Shown: positions 43,853 to 55,080 of the stretch, in pieces
Layout of the letters: the number at the start of each line of letters is the position of its first letter
Numbering within the stretch: the stretch's first letter is position 1
NCBI GenBank assembly: GCA_037367355.1
Contig: CM074696.1
Span: 1,116,001-1,180,000, forward strand
DNA: 64,000 nucleotides
Direction of reading: 5' to 3'
Origin: Neoscytalidium dimidiatum
Lineage: Eukaryota; Ascomycota; Dothideomycetes; Botryosphaeriales; Botryosphaeriaceae
Program-made: the position numbers and the translations under genes
Notes under the pieces: generated by a model
The model's database searches: none
What the model saw: only the letters and a program-made list of their open reading frames with translations
What the model was told of the DNA's origin: nothing

Positions 43853-46800
43853 ATGCAGTCTCAGTGCGCCAGGGCAAGCTTTCGCGCTACGCGTCTTGTG
43901 CTCTCGCAGGATGGCGCCATGCGTGCTCCGCGCAACTTTCGCTTCATCCACGCCACACAGCGCCAGAGTCTGGCGACGCTGAAGAGCCCCAGGACACTCT
44001 TTGTGCGGACCTTCTACTCGAGCTCCACCGCAGACACGAATGGCAGTACTCCAGCGAAGAGGCGCGGCTCTGCCTTTGCGCCGCTCGACACCTTTCCCCA
44101 CCGCCACATTGGTCCTTCCGCCAGCGACGCCGAGCAGATGCTCAAGACCCTTGACCCGCCGGCCAGCTCGCTCGACGAGTTCGTGAGGCAGGTCGTCCCA
44201 GAGGACGTGCTCTCGGACCGCGACCTGAAGATCAATGGGCCCGCGGTTCGCACTAAGGACGGCGAGACGGCGTTCAGCCAGGATGGATACACGGAGAGTG
44301 AGCTGCTGGACCGCCTGCGGGAGATTGCCAGTGGAAACAGCGTCTACCGCAGCTACATTGGCTGCGGATATGCAGGCAGTCGCACGCCCGAGGTGATCAA
44401 GAGGAACGTCCTCGAGGGCCCGGGCTGGTACACCAGCTACACACCCTACCAGCCTGAAATCAGCCAGGGTCGCCTGGAGTCTCTGCTTAACTTCCAGACT
44501 ATGGTGTCGGACCTCACTGGCTTGCCAATTGCTAACGCGTCCGTGCTTGACGAGCCCACAGCCGCCGCGGAGGCCATGACGCTTGCGATGAACGCTCTGC
44601 CCGTCAGTAGGCTCAGGAGGCCCACCAAGGTTTTCTTTGTAGATGAGAACTGCCACCCGCAGACCATTGCTGTTCTTCAGTCCCGTGCGGAGGGTTTCGG
44701 CATCACCATTGAGGTCGGTGATGTGCTGAAGGACAGCGGCAAACGGGTGGAGGAAATTGGCCAGGACCTCGTCGGTGTGCTGGTCCAGTACCCGGACACT
44801 TATGGGGGTGTCGAGGATTACAAGGCCGTTGCAGACGCTGTACACAAGCTCGGTGCCACCGTCAGTGTCGCCACCGACTTGCTTGCCTTGACCGTCCTGA
44901 AGGCACCCAGTGAGTTCGGCGCAGATGTTGCTTTCGGAAATGCGCAGCGTTTTGGCGTCCCATTCGGCTACGGTGGTCCTCACGCTGCCTTCTTTGCGGT
45001 GAGCGATAAGCATAAGCGCAAAATGCCTGGTCGTTTGATCGGTCTTTCGAAGGACCGGCTAGGAGATAAAGCAGCAAGGTTGGCCCTGCAAACGAGAGAA
45101 CAACACATTCGGAGGGAAAAGGCCACTAGCAATATCTGTACTGCTCAGGCGCTCTTGGCAAACATGAGCGCTTTCTACGCCATTTACCACGGTCCAAAGG
45201 GACTGAAGGCCATTGCGGAGAGGACGGTCACTGCTGCGAAGGTGCTGCAGAAGGGCTTGAACCAGCTCGGTTATGAGACCAGGAAGCGCGGAACTGGCGA
45301 GAAGGGTGCAGTTCTGTTCGACACAGTCGTCGTCGACACTGAGAACAACTCGGATAAACTGATCAAGAAAGCTTTGGACACGAAGAAGATCAACCTGAGG
45401 AAGATCGATGACAGCCACATTGGCATCACAGTCGACGAGACCGTCACTAAGAAGGATATTGAGGACATACTCGATGTTTTCCGCATCTTTGTCGGCGTCA
45501 AGGATCTCCCCGACGTCGAGGCTCTCGCTGAGGTGGTCTCTGCCACCAGCATCCCAGAGAAGTTCAAGCGCACTACCCCGTACCTCACCCATCCCGTTTT
45601 TAATACGCACCACTCCGAAACTGAGCTCCTCCGCTATATTCATCACCTTCAGTCTAAGGATCTGTCCCTTGTACACTCCATGATTCCACTCGGTTCCTGT
45701 ACCATGAAACTTAATGCCACCACTGAAATGGCACCCGTTACGTGGCCTGAATTCTCATCCATTCACCCCTTCGTGCCCAAGGACCAGGCAAAGGGCTATG
45801 AGACTCTCATCACTGAGCTAGAGAATGACCTGGCTGAAATCACTGGCTTCCACTCCGTCTCCCTTCAGCCCAACTCCGGCGCACAAGGCGAGTTCACTGG
45901 TCTTCGCGTCATTCGCAAATACTTGGAGCAGCAGCCTGGCAAAAAGCGTGACATCTGCTTAATTCCCGTATCCGCTCATGGAACCAACCCCGCTAGTGCA
46001 GCCATGGCTGGTATGCGAGTTGTGCCGATCAAGTGTGATACCGTTACCGGCAACTTGGATATGGACGATCTTAAGGCCAAATGCGAGAAGCACAGCGAGG
46101 AGCTCGGCGCTATAATGGTTACCTACCCCAGCACATTTGGTGTCTTCGAGCCCAAGATCAAGGAAGTCTGCAAGATCGTTCACGAACACGGCGGTCAGGT
46201 CTATATGGACGGTGCGAACATGAACGCTCAGATCGGTCTCTGCTCGCCTGGCGAGATCGGTGCGGATGTCTGCCACCTGAACCTGCACAAGACCTTCTGT
46301 ATTCCACACGGCGGTGGTGGCCCTGGTGTCGGTCCTATCGGCGTGGCCAAGCACCTTGCTCCCTTCCTTCCCGGCCACCCCATCGTTCCTACCGGTGGCG
46401 ATCAGGCTATTGCTCCTGTCTCCGGTTCTCCTTGGGGATCCGCGTCCATCCTCCCTATCTCGTGGGCCTATGTCAAGATGATGGGCGGCCACGGCCTGAC
46501 GCATGCCACGAAGATTACCCTATTGAACGCCAACTACATCCTTTCCCGCCTTAAGCCACACTACCCCATCCTGTACACCAACGCTACTGGTCGCTGTGCT
46601 CACGAATTCATTCTCGACGTGCGCAAGTTCAAGGAAACGGCTGGTGTTGAGGCCATCGATATCGCCAAGCGTCTCCAGGATTACGGCTTTCACGCGCCCA
46701 CCATGAGCTGGCCGGTCGCCAACACGCTCATGATCGAACCCACGGAATCCGAGAGCAAGGAGGAGCTTGACCGGTTCTGCGACGCACTCATCCAGATCAG

Positions 46801-47023
46801 GAAAGAGATTGAGGCGGTGGAGAAGGGCGAGGCGCCGAAGGAAGGAAATGTGCTGAAGTTGGCGCCCCACAGTCAGAAGGATTTGCTGAGCGAGGAATGG
46901 AAGAGACCGTATACCAGAGAGTATGCTGCATACCCGCTGCCATGGTTGAAGGAGAAGAAATTTTGGCCGAGTGTGACGAGGTTAGATGATGGTAAGTGGC
47001 GGTTCTCCAGCAGCACCCTTTAA
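43853..47023 (+). CDS. GCV2: Glycine dehydrogenase (decarboxylating), glycine-cleavage P-protein, mitochondrial
   Basis: Decarboxylates glycine and transfers the aminomethyl group to lipoyl-H protein in the mitochondrial matrix. Intronless, 1056 residues, the usual eukaryotic length. The first ~60 residues are rich in Arg, Ser and Ala without acidic residues (ARASFRATRLVL, RNFRFIHATQR), fitting a mitochondrial presequence. RHIGPSASDAEQML marks the mature start. The N-terminal half carries GYTPYQPEIS-type and LLDEPTAAAEAMTL-type motifs (here YTSYTPYQPEISQGRLE and ASVLDEPTAAAEAM). The C-terminal half holds GSCTMKLNA and the PLP lysine Lys813 in HLNLHKTFCIPHGGGGPG, then GSPWGSASILPISWAYV. The ATG context is gacATGc. 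Confidence 0.97.
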   Translation: MQSQCARASFRATRLVLSQDGAMRAPRNFRFIHATQRQSLATLKSPRTLFVRTFYSSSTADTNGSTPAKRRGSAFAPLDTFPHRHIGPSASDAEQMLKTLDPPASSLDEFVRQVVPEDVLSDRDLKINGPAVRTKDGETAFSQDGYTESELLDRLREIASGNSVYRSYIGCGYAGSRTPEVIKRNVLEGPGWYTSYTPYQPEISQGRLESLLNFQTMVSDLTGLPIANASVLDEPTAAAEAMTLAMNALPVSRLRRPTKVFFVDENCHPQTIAVLQSRAEGFGITIEVGDVLKDSGKRVEEIGQDLVGVLVQYPDTYGGVEDYKAVADAVHKLGATVSVATDLLALTVLKAPSEFGADVAFGNAQRFGVPFGYGGPHAAFFAVSDKHKRKMPGRLIGLSKDRLGDKAARLALQTREQHIRREKATSNICTAQALLANMSAFYAIYHGPKGLKAIAERTVTAAKVLQKGLNQLGYETRKRGTGEKGAVLFDTVVVDTENNSDKLIKKALDTKKINLRKIDDSHIGITVDETVTKKDIEDILDVFRIFVGVKDLPDVEALAEVVSATSIPEKFKRTTPYLTHPVFNTHHSETELLRYIHHLQSKDLSLVHSMIPLGSCTMKLNATTEMAPVTWPEFSSIHPFVPKDQAKGYETLITELENDLAEITGFHSVSLQPNSGAQGEFTGLRVIRKYLEQQPGKKRDICLIPVSAHGTNPASAAMAGMRVVPIKCDTVTGNLDMDDLKAKCEKHSEELGAIMVTYPSTFGVFEPKIKEVCKIVHEHGGQVYMDGANMNAQIGLCSPGEIGADVCHLNLHKTFCIPHGGGGPGVGPIGVAKHLAPFLPGHPIVPTGGDQAIAPVSGSPWGSASILPISWAYVKMMGGHGLTHATKITLLNANYILSRLKPHYPILYTNATGRCAHEFILDVRKFKETAGVEAIDIAKRLQDYGFHAPTMSWPVANTLMIEPTESESKEELDRFCDALIQIRKEIEAVEKGEAPKEGNVLKLAPHSQKDLLSEEWKRPYTREYAAYPLPWLKEKKFWPSVTRLDDGKWRFSSSTL

Positions 47024-48798
47024 CAGAAGCGGATTGACTGACTTGAATGGCCAGCTTATGGCGACACCAACCTGTTCTGCACGTGCGCTCCCGTCGAAGC
47101 CGAGAGCTCATGAGTCCCACCGTTCCCGAAAAGCAAGCTATGATACCCCAGGGTGGTTTTTGACCCACCCCAAACCACTCAACAGGCTCTTAACATCCTG
47201 GTGAGAAACACCATCAACTCCTACTTACGCCCTCTGACCTCATTTTCTCCGATGACATATTGCATTCGTTCCAGCGTGCATTTAGAGCAAAAAGGGCCTA
47301 GAGGGGTAAACCCCACGAATCATTTAACATTTAATCGGACATGGCGTTCTATCCTAGCGTTGGGTCGGGCGGGAAAGGCGGCATCGTACATTGTTTCGCC
47401 ATCATGTAAGCGGGCTTCTTGGATTGCTTTTTAACATCTTCTCGGTGGCGAGCTTTAACAGTCTCGCAATTTTTCGGTATAGTACCCCGTGTTGGAGTAG
47501 ATCGTGGTGGAGGATAGTAGATGGAGGACTGATTGGACAGACACTTTGAGACGCATTTTCTTCGGAACGAAGCTTGCCCGTGAGACGTGCATTCTTGAAA
47601 GCGCTGCATGAGCCCATCGTATCTGATACGCCACTCACGTATAGAAGTGCCAGTCGTAGATGGAGGATGCGCCTTCGGGAGGATGGTTGGAGTAATGTCC
47701 GGATTAGGAAAATATTGGGGTGAGGCCCGTACTAGCGTCGTTGCCTGAGGCTCCGATGTATGCACCTCCTACAGCCCCGCATTCTCGATTGCATCGCGAC
47801 ATCGCCCGTGGGAAACCAACCTGATGTCCCACGGTACCCATCCACCATGGTTCGTCAACTGGTGGACCTTCAGAACACGAGTTCACATACCATCGGTTGG
47901 CCATATCGAACCGCCTACCTTGGCCTGCATGTCACAGCGTCGATAATCTCCAGTTCTCTATCTGCTGGACCTATGAACGCCGTACCCACGACCGTGGGAC
48001 GCATGCTCTGCGGCTACTGGAATACGACGAGTCGAGATCTCTCAATAGCTCTCTGGAAACCCCGCTCGAGCGGCCCGGGCCTTCTGCGAGATTCCGCAAC
48101 CATTCCTGCGCCGCGAGAACCTGATGCATCCAGGCCCCGCTTTCCCGTCTCACATGTGCTTGCCGCTGTCCCGTACGGATACAACCTTTTCAACCTGAAT
48201 CTTCCTATTGCGTTCATGATACCCCTATTCCCTTCCTGACATAATGCCTGTGTACCTCGACTGAGTTCATCTGCAGACCCGGTTTTCGTTGGCACTCCTT
48301 CCAGCATGTTTCTTGTACGGGACTTATTTTTTTTTTTTTTACTTGGGGCCCTCGAACCACTAATATCCTTAGGTCTGATCTCTAACCATTGCTCGACAGG
48401 CCATCACCACCACTTACGACATATACCCCTCTCTCCACAATATCACATGCCTCTACTCGAGTTCATAGGTCAAAAACACGCGAATGTGCAGATACGGGCG
48501 ACCGCAGTATGCCGTGGCTCATTGAATGCAACCGATTAACATATTTTGGTTAGTCCAAAGATATTGGCTACAGCTTCGGAGTGCAGCACCAAAGAGGGGA
48601 AACTACTGCACGCCGAGATGACTCGAGTGAGATGGTCACGATCGTCCAGGCGCTGAGTCCGGGCTCAGGACCCATATAAGGACCTTGTGAAGCCTCGATA
48701 CCGTGCATCCATCCCAGTTGAGTGATCATATACAAGGCACAAGCGCTCCTCCTTGTCAATCGAATCACTTCACAAGAACCCTCAATCTTAGTCCAATC
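47024..48798. other. Intergenic region, no supported gene
   Basis: About 1.8 kb. Open frames on both strands have no recognisable domain. A 14-base T-run lies at 48327-48340 and a tRNA-like word (rejected) at about 48341-48410. The last ~150 bases form the promoter and leader of the decarboxylase gene. Confidence 0.5.
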
Positions 48799-51700
48799 AT
48801 GAACAGCTTCAAGATTGGCGGAACTACTTTCGGTGGATCTACGCTTGGTGGAAGCATCAGCGTACCTTCACTGGGGAAGGCCTCTTCTGGTGGTGGGATA
48901 AGCGTTCCAGGAGTGGGCAGCATCTCTGCGAAAGCCGGAGTCGATGTCTCGAAGGGCCTCGGTGGCATCACGGGCGGCATTGAACTCAAGAAGGACAACG
49001 GCAACGTCTTCACAAGTGGCGCATCCAAGAAGTCTGTCGAGGATGTCTCTCACCAGGCCATCAGTTCCTATTTCATTGGCCCACAAGCTGAGAACTTGAC
49101 CTACTTCAAGAACAATATCAACGTCATCCTTGACAAGCTTCAACAGGCGAGGCTCAACTACTTCCCGGAAGATGGTGTTCGTATACGCCTCATTGCTGCA
49201 TGATATACATCGTACTGACCTATGTCCATCAATATCTATCAGGAGTTCATCACCAGCGAGATCCAAAGCTCGGATATGTTCCAGAAGCGCACAGAAGAGG
49301 TCGCCAAGAGCATCAGCAAGCTGGCGGAGCTGCTCGGAGCACATTCGATCCCGTTTTGGTCTCCGAGGTACCAAGCACATATGTGTATGGACATGAACAT
49401 GCCAGCTTTGCTGGGATACTTCGCCACAATGATCTATAATCCGAACAATGTTGCTCTGGAGGCAAGCCCCCTCTCAACGATTGCGGAGATCGAAGTCGGC
49501 GAACAGCTGTCGGAGATGTTCGGTTACAACGTCCTGGGAGAAAAACAACCAAAGCAAGCTGAGGAACCGGAAGGTTGGGGTCATGTCACTTGCGATGGCA
49601 CAGTTGCTAACTTGGAGTCGATCTGGTAAGTCGTTAGTAATCACAATCATTGCGACTTACGCTAACTTTTGTAGGGCTGGTGAGGACGCCTCATGACTCT
49701 ACAGATGTGCATAAAAGCTAAGATGTATCATCAGCTCGAAACCTGAAATACTACCCTCTCTCCATCCGACAGGCCTTGGATGGGCCCCTCGATTTCATTG
49801 CTGATACCTTCACCGTGAGGACGGCACAGAATGAGGAGAAGCTGTTCAAGGATCTCACAACCTGGGAGCTGCTGAATCTGAGACCCGACACAATCCTTGA
49901 CATTCCTGACCGCCTGAACCGTGATTACACCATATCTTCCCAATACATGGAAGAGATTCTGGACCAATTCGGCATTCAATCGCGTGGAAAGGAGGCTCTT
50001 GATAGGGACTTCGGTATTGAAAAGCCCCCTCAATACATGCTGTCCAATACAAGGCACTATTCTTGGCCAAAAGGAGCAGGTAAGGAGAACGCGTTCATTG
50101 GCTCACAATTCTCACAAAACTCTTCATAATTCAGTCTGACATTTGGCTAGCGATCGCTGGCATCGGCTCTGACAATATGGTTGGTATTGATGTCGACCAC
50201 GGGGCTCGCATTGATATGTCCGTGCTTGAGCGGCAGCTGGAAGATCACCTCCAAAACGAACAGCCGGTATATGCTGTCGTGGCTATTATCGGTTCCACTG
50301 AAGAGGGTGCAGTCGACCCCTTAGGTCAGATCTTGGCGCAACGGCGCCGCTTCCAAGCTCGCGGTTTGTCGTATGTCGTGCACGCCGATGCTGCCTGGGG
50401 CGGATATTTCGCATCCATGCTACAGCGTGAATACACACCCGGAACCAGATTCTCGGATAACTTGCCTGTTGGCCTGGGTACCGCAGAAGGATTTGTCCCG
50501 GACAGCTCTCTACGCGTAGAGACGCAGGAAGATATTTGGTGGCTGAGGCAAGCCGACTCCATTACGGTGGACCCACACAAGGCTGGGTATATTCCATATC
50601 CAGCTGGAGGCCTGTGCTACAAGGATGGACGGATGAGGTATCTTATCACTTGGACCAGCCCTTACCTCTCACAAGGGTCGACATCGAGCATCGGAATTTA
50701 TGGCGTTGAGGGAAGGTAAGCGTTGATTACCGTTGAGATCTATTCATCAGTGTTTAATCATGGAACAGTAAGCCTGGAGCTTCAGCTGTATCAACCTACA
50801 TGTCCAACAAATGCATTGGGTTGAATCCCGAAGGCTATGGCGCCTTACTGGGCGAGGTCACTTTTACGTGCAGCAGGGTAAGTGAATCCTTCTGGCTGCA
50901 ATCTTCTAAACATTAGAGCCAGTCTAAGATAATCTTGGCGTTTGAAAGATCTCTGCTCAATGGGCAGCTATGAGTGATGACTCCATGTCATTTACCGTCG
51001 TCCCATTCAACATGCTTCCATCGGAGCTTGCGGCCGATGCAACTCCAAAGTCAATCGAAGCAGAAAAGCAGTGGATTCGAGATAACATCCTCTCATCTTC
51101 CAACCTAAGCATTGTTGAGAACGATAATACTAGCCCTGGGGGTGATACCGCACTCACTCTCCTTCGAAAGCTGGGCTCTGACCTGAATATCAACGCCTTC
51201 GCCGTCAACTTCCGCTACTCAGATGGCACGCTCAACACTGACACACTCGAGGCCAATTACCTGATGCAGCGCGTTGTGCAACGCTTGTCTGTAGATTCGC
51301 CCGGCGACAATCCAACAACCATCCCTCTCTACCTCACCTCGACGGAGTTTTCTCCGGAACTATATGGAGAGTGTGCCGAGAAATTCAAGGACAGGCTCGG
51401 CCTCAAAAGAGGCCCGCAAGACTTATTCGTTTTGCGAAATGTCGTCATGTCTCCGTTCCCAACGGAAAAAGACTTCATATCTGAACTTGCGGGTATCTTT
51501 AGAAAAGTTGTCGAGGATGAGGTCCAGGTGAGTAGCCACACCCAGGGCATCCCGAAAGCTTGATGGAAGGAATGCTGAAATATATCAGATCTGCCGCCTG
51601 CGTAACGAGATCACCAAAGACAATCACGAATTCGTTGTGCAAGGGGCTGATGCAGTCTACCTCTTGCATAAGCCAAGCTTCCATGTCGCCAATCATCGGC

Positions 51701-52546
51701 GCCAGACTATTGTTGAGATTGAATTGCCCGAAGAGATCAAGGACGAGTACTTCACGCTCAAAGCACAGTTCCCGGAGGAAATCATCACGTTCTCAACCAG
51801 CGAGGCTATTGATCTCACGCAAGTTCTCAACGATTCAGGAGAAATGCTTGGCTACTTGAAGTCGAAGAAGACGTAGGCACATCTACTTCCCGGCCCTAGA
51901 GAAACCTTTGTGTTAACAGTCACTGCACAGCGGCCCGATACTTCCTCCTTTCAAACTCTCGGTCAAGAACAAGATAGTCGACATCCCATTGACCGGATAT
52001 CATCTCGCCTCCAAATACCCCACGAACCGCATGCCTTTCTACCTCTACGGCTCGGGCGCCTGGTCCGACCTAGACGGTGATGATTCTTCACCTTTACACA
52101 TCGACCACGCTCTCCTCCGCTCCCCCAACATCCAGCTCTCCGCCTCCGACGTCTCACTCTCCTTCTCTTCGCCCCCCAAGGCCCCGAAGTCTGGTGGCCC
52201 CCTCATCCTCTTCCTTGACGACGTCCGCGAGAGCACCATGCAGCCGTTCCCAACCTCTAACGCCACGCTCGCCAGCCTGCCTAACTTTTTCTTCGCCGAG
52301 GGCAAGGGGTTCGATGTCAGCGTGTGGCAGGATCCCGTGGCGGGGAGTCAGGATGGGCAGGAAATCTGGAGGGCGTGGGAGGACCTGGGCAGGGACGGGA
52401 GCGAGGAGGGCTTGGTGGGAAAGGGAAAGCTTACGCTTGGGAAGAATGTCTGGGTGGATGCGGAGCAGTTGAATTTCGATCCGTACAAGACTGTGGACAA
52501 CTTGGCGGCCTGGAGGGAGGAGTTCGATAAGATTGGGAGCGAGTGA
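48799..52546 (+). CDS. Group II PLP-dependent decarboxylase (tyrosine-decarboxylase-like), large fungal form
   Basis: Nine exons: 48799-49176, 49243-49625, 49675-49679, 49735-50079, 50151-50715, 50769-50877, 50949-51527, 51589-51872 and 51931-52546 (1087 residues). The PLP lysine is Lys514 in VDPHKAGYIPYPAGG. Other family segments are WSPRYQAHMCMDMNMPALLGY, CDGTVANLESIW, YVVHADAAWGGYF and STSSIGIYGVEGR. The first ~65 residues are Gly/Ser/Val repeats. The C-terminal ~500 residues lie beyond the decarboxylase core and are typical of the large fungal form; their role is unknown. A 5-nt exon (49675-49679) is needed to read SIWAARNLKYYP. The substrate is not determined; aromatic amino-acid decarboxylation is a family inference. 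Confidence 0.88.
49675..49679 (+). other. 5-nt microexon (exon 3 of the decarboxylase gene)
   Basis: GGCTG is flanked by a TTTGTAG acceptor and a GTGAGG donor. Splicing ATCTG + GGCTG + CTCGAAAC gives Ile-Trp-Ala-Ala-Arg-Asn, joining the conserved ESIW and RNLKYYP segments in frame. No other combination of nearby splice sites was found that does so. Confidence 0.8.
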
Positions 52547-52910
52547 GGAGAGGGAGAGAGAGAGAGAAAAATGCTCAGAGCGGTTGAGATCGTGGGACCG
52601 TGAAAGTGAATAGGTAATTTGCTTGAACTATTCTCGATTGGCGTTGTCTAAGTGGGGTAACAGACTGAAATCTTCTCCTTGACCGAATCCAGGACGTAGT
52701 TGTCTTTCGGGGTATTTATTATGTCGAATGAGGAAAAGCCAAGGTGCTGTTGTCACGAGCAAAAATTGAACCAACACTTTCTAAGTTGATTAATGTCTCT
52801 GTTCTCTCTAAGCGGCTCCTGTACCCAAATTGCTAGCCACTGCTATGCTCAAATTGAAAACAAAGTTCTATGAACCCAACAATCTGCACGTCATTCGAGA
52901 ACGAGATCCT
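52547..52910. other. Convergent 3' intergenic region
   Basis: 364 bases between the decarboxylase stop and the arrestin-like stop. A short GA-rich tract (52549-52568) and otherwise nothing notable. Confidence 0.5.
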
Positions 52911-54218
52911 TCAAGCCATAACCAACCCCAAAATCCCCAACCCAACATCCATCACGCCGCCGACGTCCTCCAACACCGCCTCCGCGATCCCCGCCCTCAC
53001 CGTCTCCGCTACTTCCCCTTCCCCCCTTGCCTCCTCTGGCAGCGGCTCGACCACAACCGGCGCCTTCCCCTTGACCTCGAACGAATGCCCACCACCCACC
53101 GTCTCAACCACCGCGTGCACGTACATGACGTACCGGCGATGCAGACTCGACAGGTCCACCGTCGCGGGCACGTACTTCAACTTCCCGAGATCCACTTCTT
53201 TCTCCTCGCCAGGCACGACGGCGCCCAGGCCGTCCTTGAGCTGCACCTCGCACACCGTGTTCCCGTGCGAGCGGCGATGCTCAGCCGTCCGCGTGATGGC
53301 GACGGCGGTCTTGGCCTTCAGACGCGCGCCGACGGACCTGAGCACGAAGGCGGGGGGCATGGGGACAGGCACGTCGAAGGGGCGCGGGGGCTCGGTGGCG
53401 AGCTTGACGTAGGCGCGCCAGGGCTGCGTCGGGCGCAGAAAGATGGGATGCGAGACGCAGAGGCGCAGGCGCAACGTCGGTTTCTTGGTGAAGGCGAGGG
53501 CGAGGTCGTTGTTGCCGTTGTGGCTGTTGTGGCTGTTGGTGCGGGACTGCGGCGGGCGCGCGTCTTCCGGGAGGAGGTCGAAGCCGCGAGCCTCGTGCGT
53601 TGAGAGGTGCTCGTGCTCGGTTGATGGTGGCGGGGTGGGTGAGACGGGGATGATGTTGAGGGCGGCTTGCGCGTCGGGGACCGAAGGGCCGCTGTCTGCG
53701 AAGTACAATTTGGCGGTAAGGGCGTAGGAGATGATGCTGTAGTGGCCGCTGATCAGGCCTTTGACTTTGGCGTTGAGATGGAAGGATGGAGGCAGCGATT
53801 GTTCGGGAAAGCGTTCGAGAGTGGGCCCTACGTCCCAGGTCTCTACTCTCCAGGGTGTCACCGTGGTTGGAATGGTGAAGGAGAAGGGCCAGGTTTCTAG
53901 GCCGGGTTCAATCGTCGCGATCTCGCCGGGGATTAAGTCTTGGGATTCTTCAAAGAGCCAAACGCGGTCCCTGTACGTGGTGTAGATGGTGGCGAGGGGA
54001 TGCTTTTCTACGATTGTGGACTTCAGCCGGCCCCAGAATTGAACTTCGACCCGGCGTACTATTCTGGTATTAGGGCACTGGTAGTGTACGTGTCCTCCCA
54101 CTTGATCTCCAGATAGGTAGAACGGTCGCTCGTGGTCAATTACAATTGAGAGCTCCTTTTCCATTTGTTTACTAGGCGTGTCGGAGGAGATGGGTATGGT
54201 GCCAGTTTTGGTAAGCAT
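52911..54218 (-). CDS. Arrestin-like protein (alpha-arrestin fold, PF00339)
   Basis: Intronless, 435 residues. The N-terminal domain follows the arrestin pattern: LSIVIDHERPFYLSGDQVGGHVHY, then VEVQFWGRLKSTI and LIPGEIATIEPGLETWPFSFTIP with LPPSFHLNAKVKGLISGHYSIISYALTAKL. A second beta domain follows (RLRLCVSHPIFLRP, VPVPMPPAFVLRSVGARLKAKTAV, VCEVQLKDGL). In fungi such proteins adapt ubiquitin ligases to plasma-membrane transporters. I see no PPxY motif, so a ligase-adaptor role is uncertain and HECT-ligase binding is not supported. The C-terminus is Gly/Val/Ala-rich (GIAEAVLEDVGGVMDVGLGILGLVMA), unlike a typical disordered tail. Confidence 0.82.
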   Translation of the reverse strand: MLTKTGTIPISSDTPSKQMEKELSIVIDHERPFYLSGDQVGGHVHYQCPNTRIVRRVEVQFWGRLKSTIVEKHPLATIYTTYRDRVWLFEESQDLIPGEIATIEPGLETWPFSFTIPTTVTPWRVETWDVGPTLERFPEQSLPPSFHLNAKVKGLISGHYSIISYALTAKLYFADSGPSVPDAQAALNIIPVSPTPPPSTEHEHLSTHEARGFDLLPEDARPPQSRTNSHNSHNGNNDLALAFTKKPTLRLRLCVSHPIFLRPTQPWRAYVKLATEPPRPFDVPVPMPPAFVLRSVGARLKAKTAVAITRTAEHRRSHGNTVCEVQLKDGLGAVVPGEEKEVDLGKLKYVPATVDLSSLHRRYVMYVHAVVETVGGGHSFEVKGKAPVVVEPLPEEARGEGEVAETVRAGIAEAVLEDVGGVMDVGLGILGLVMA

Positions 54219-55080
54219 ACTTTGGTGCAGGAATCAGCCTTATGAGTTGGCTAGGGTGTCATTGGTAATTTTTCAAGGTGATGAGACGCGTTCCTGGACT
54301 TGCTACAGATTCAGGCATCTGTAGCAGTAAGTAAGGGAGCATATTTGAAGCCGCAGACATCCGGATGTCTCAGGCGTTCGGTCAGTGCGCAGGCGGTGAC
54401 TGCATAAGTGACCAATCAATTCTACGCTCACGAGAATTACCGCCACAGTCCACGCTTCGGCATGTGGTTCCTTTTCAAAATTGGGAGATGAATTCAGCTT
54501 CGGACTTTGTCCATATCTGGTAGCAGACAAAGCTTAGCCTGTTCCGTGTTCGGGAACCGGAACTCGTGTGATTCCTAGTAGGGCTGCTTGTCGATCTTCC
54601 TGGCTCGTACCTCCATTCGACTTGGAGCCCAGACTGCTTGTAAGAAAATCTCGGGTAAGTTGTCGATATGAGGAAGTTGTGGGAAAAATGAGACTATTGG
54701 GCCGTATCCTTTTGACGACTGAACACTATGTTCATGGCGAAGTCCGGGTATCACGATTTAACTTGATGCTGTTAGCAATAAGCATGGTAACTACAGAGCA
54801 TAAACAGTAATGAAGATTGCAAAATGAAACCTATCGTTAGTGAAAGCTACCAGTTGCGGGGTATATTTTGCGAAGCTCATCGCCTTTAAGATTGCATCTG
54901 TACAGAAAATGAAGTCTTGAGAAGATTGCGATGTGCTAGAAGTAGACAATTCAAAAAAAAAAAAAAAGCATTTGAATCACGCAACAGAAATGTCGATATG
55001 CAATCCCACCTATGCACTAATCCCTTCCCAGACCCTTGATTAGAAATTACGGTTGGTATGGCCGAATTACGACGAGTGCA
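54219..55080. other. Intergenic region
   Basis: 862 bases: arrestin promoter on the minus strand and the 3' side of the membrane-protein gene. A 15-base A-run lies at 54953-54967. No gene supported. Confidence 0.5.

Noticed and set aside
48341..48410. tRNA-like sequence on the minus strand (GGTTCGAGGG word with an upstream GGTTAGAG word)
   Set aside because: No acceptor stem or proper T-stem pairing could be formed, and the downstream run on that strand is A-rich rather than a T terminator.
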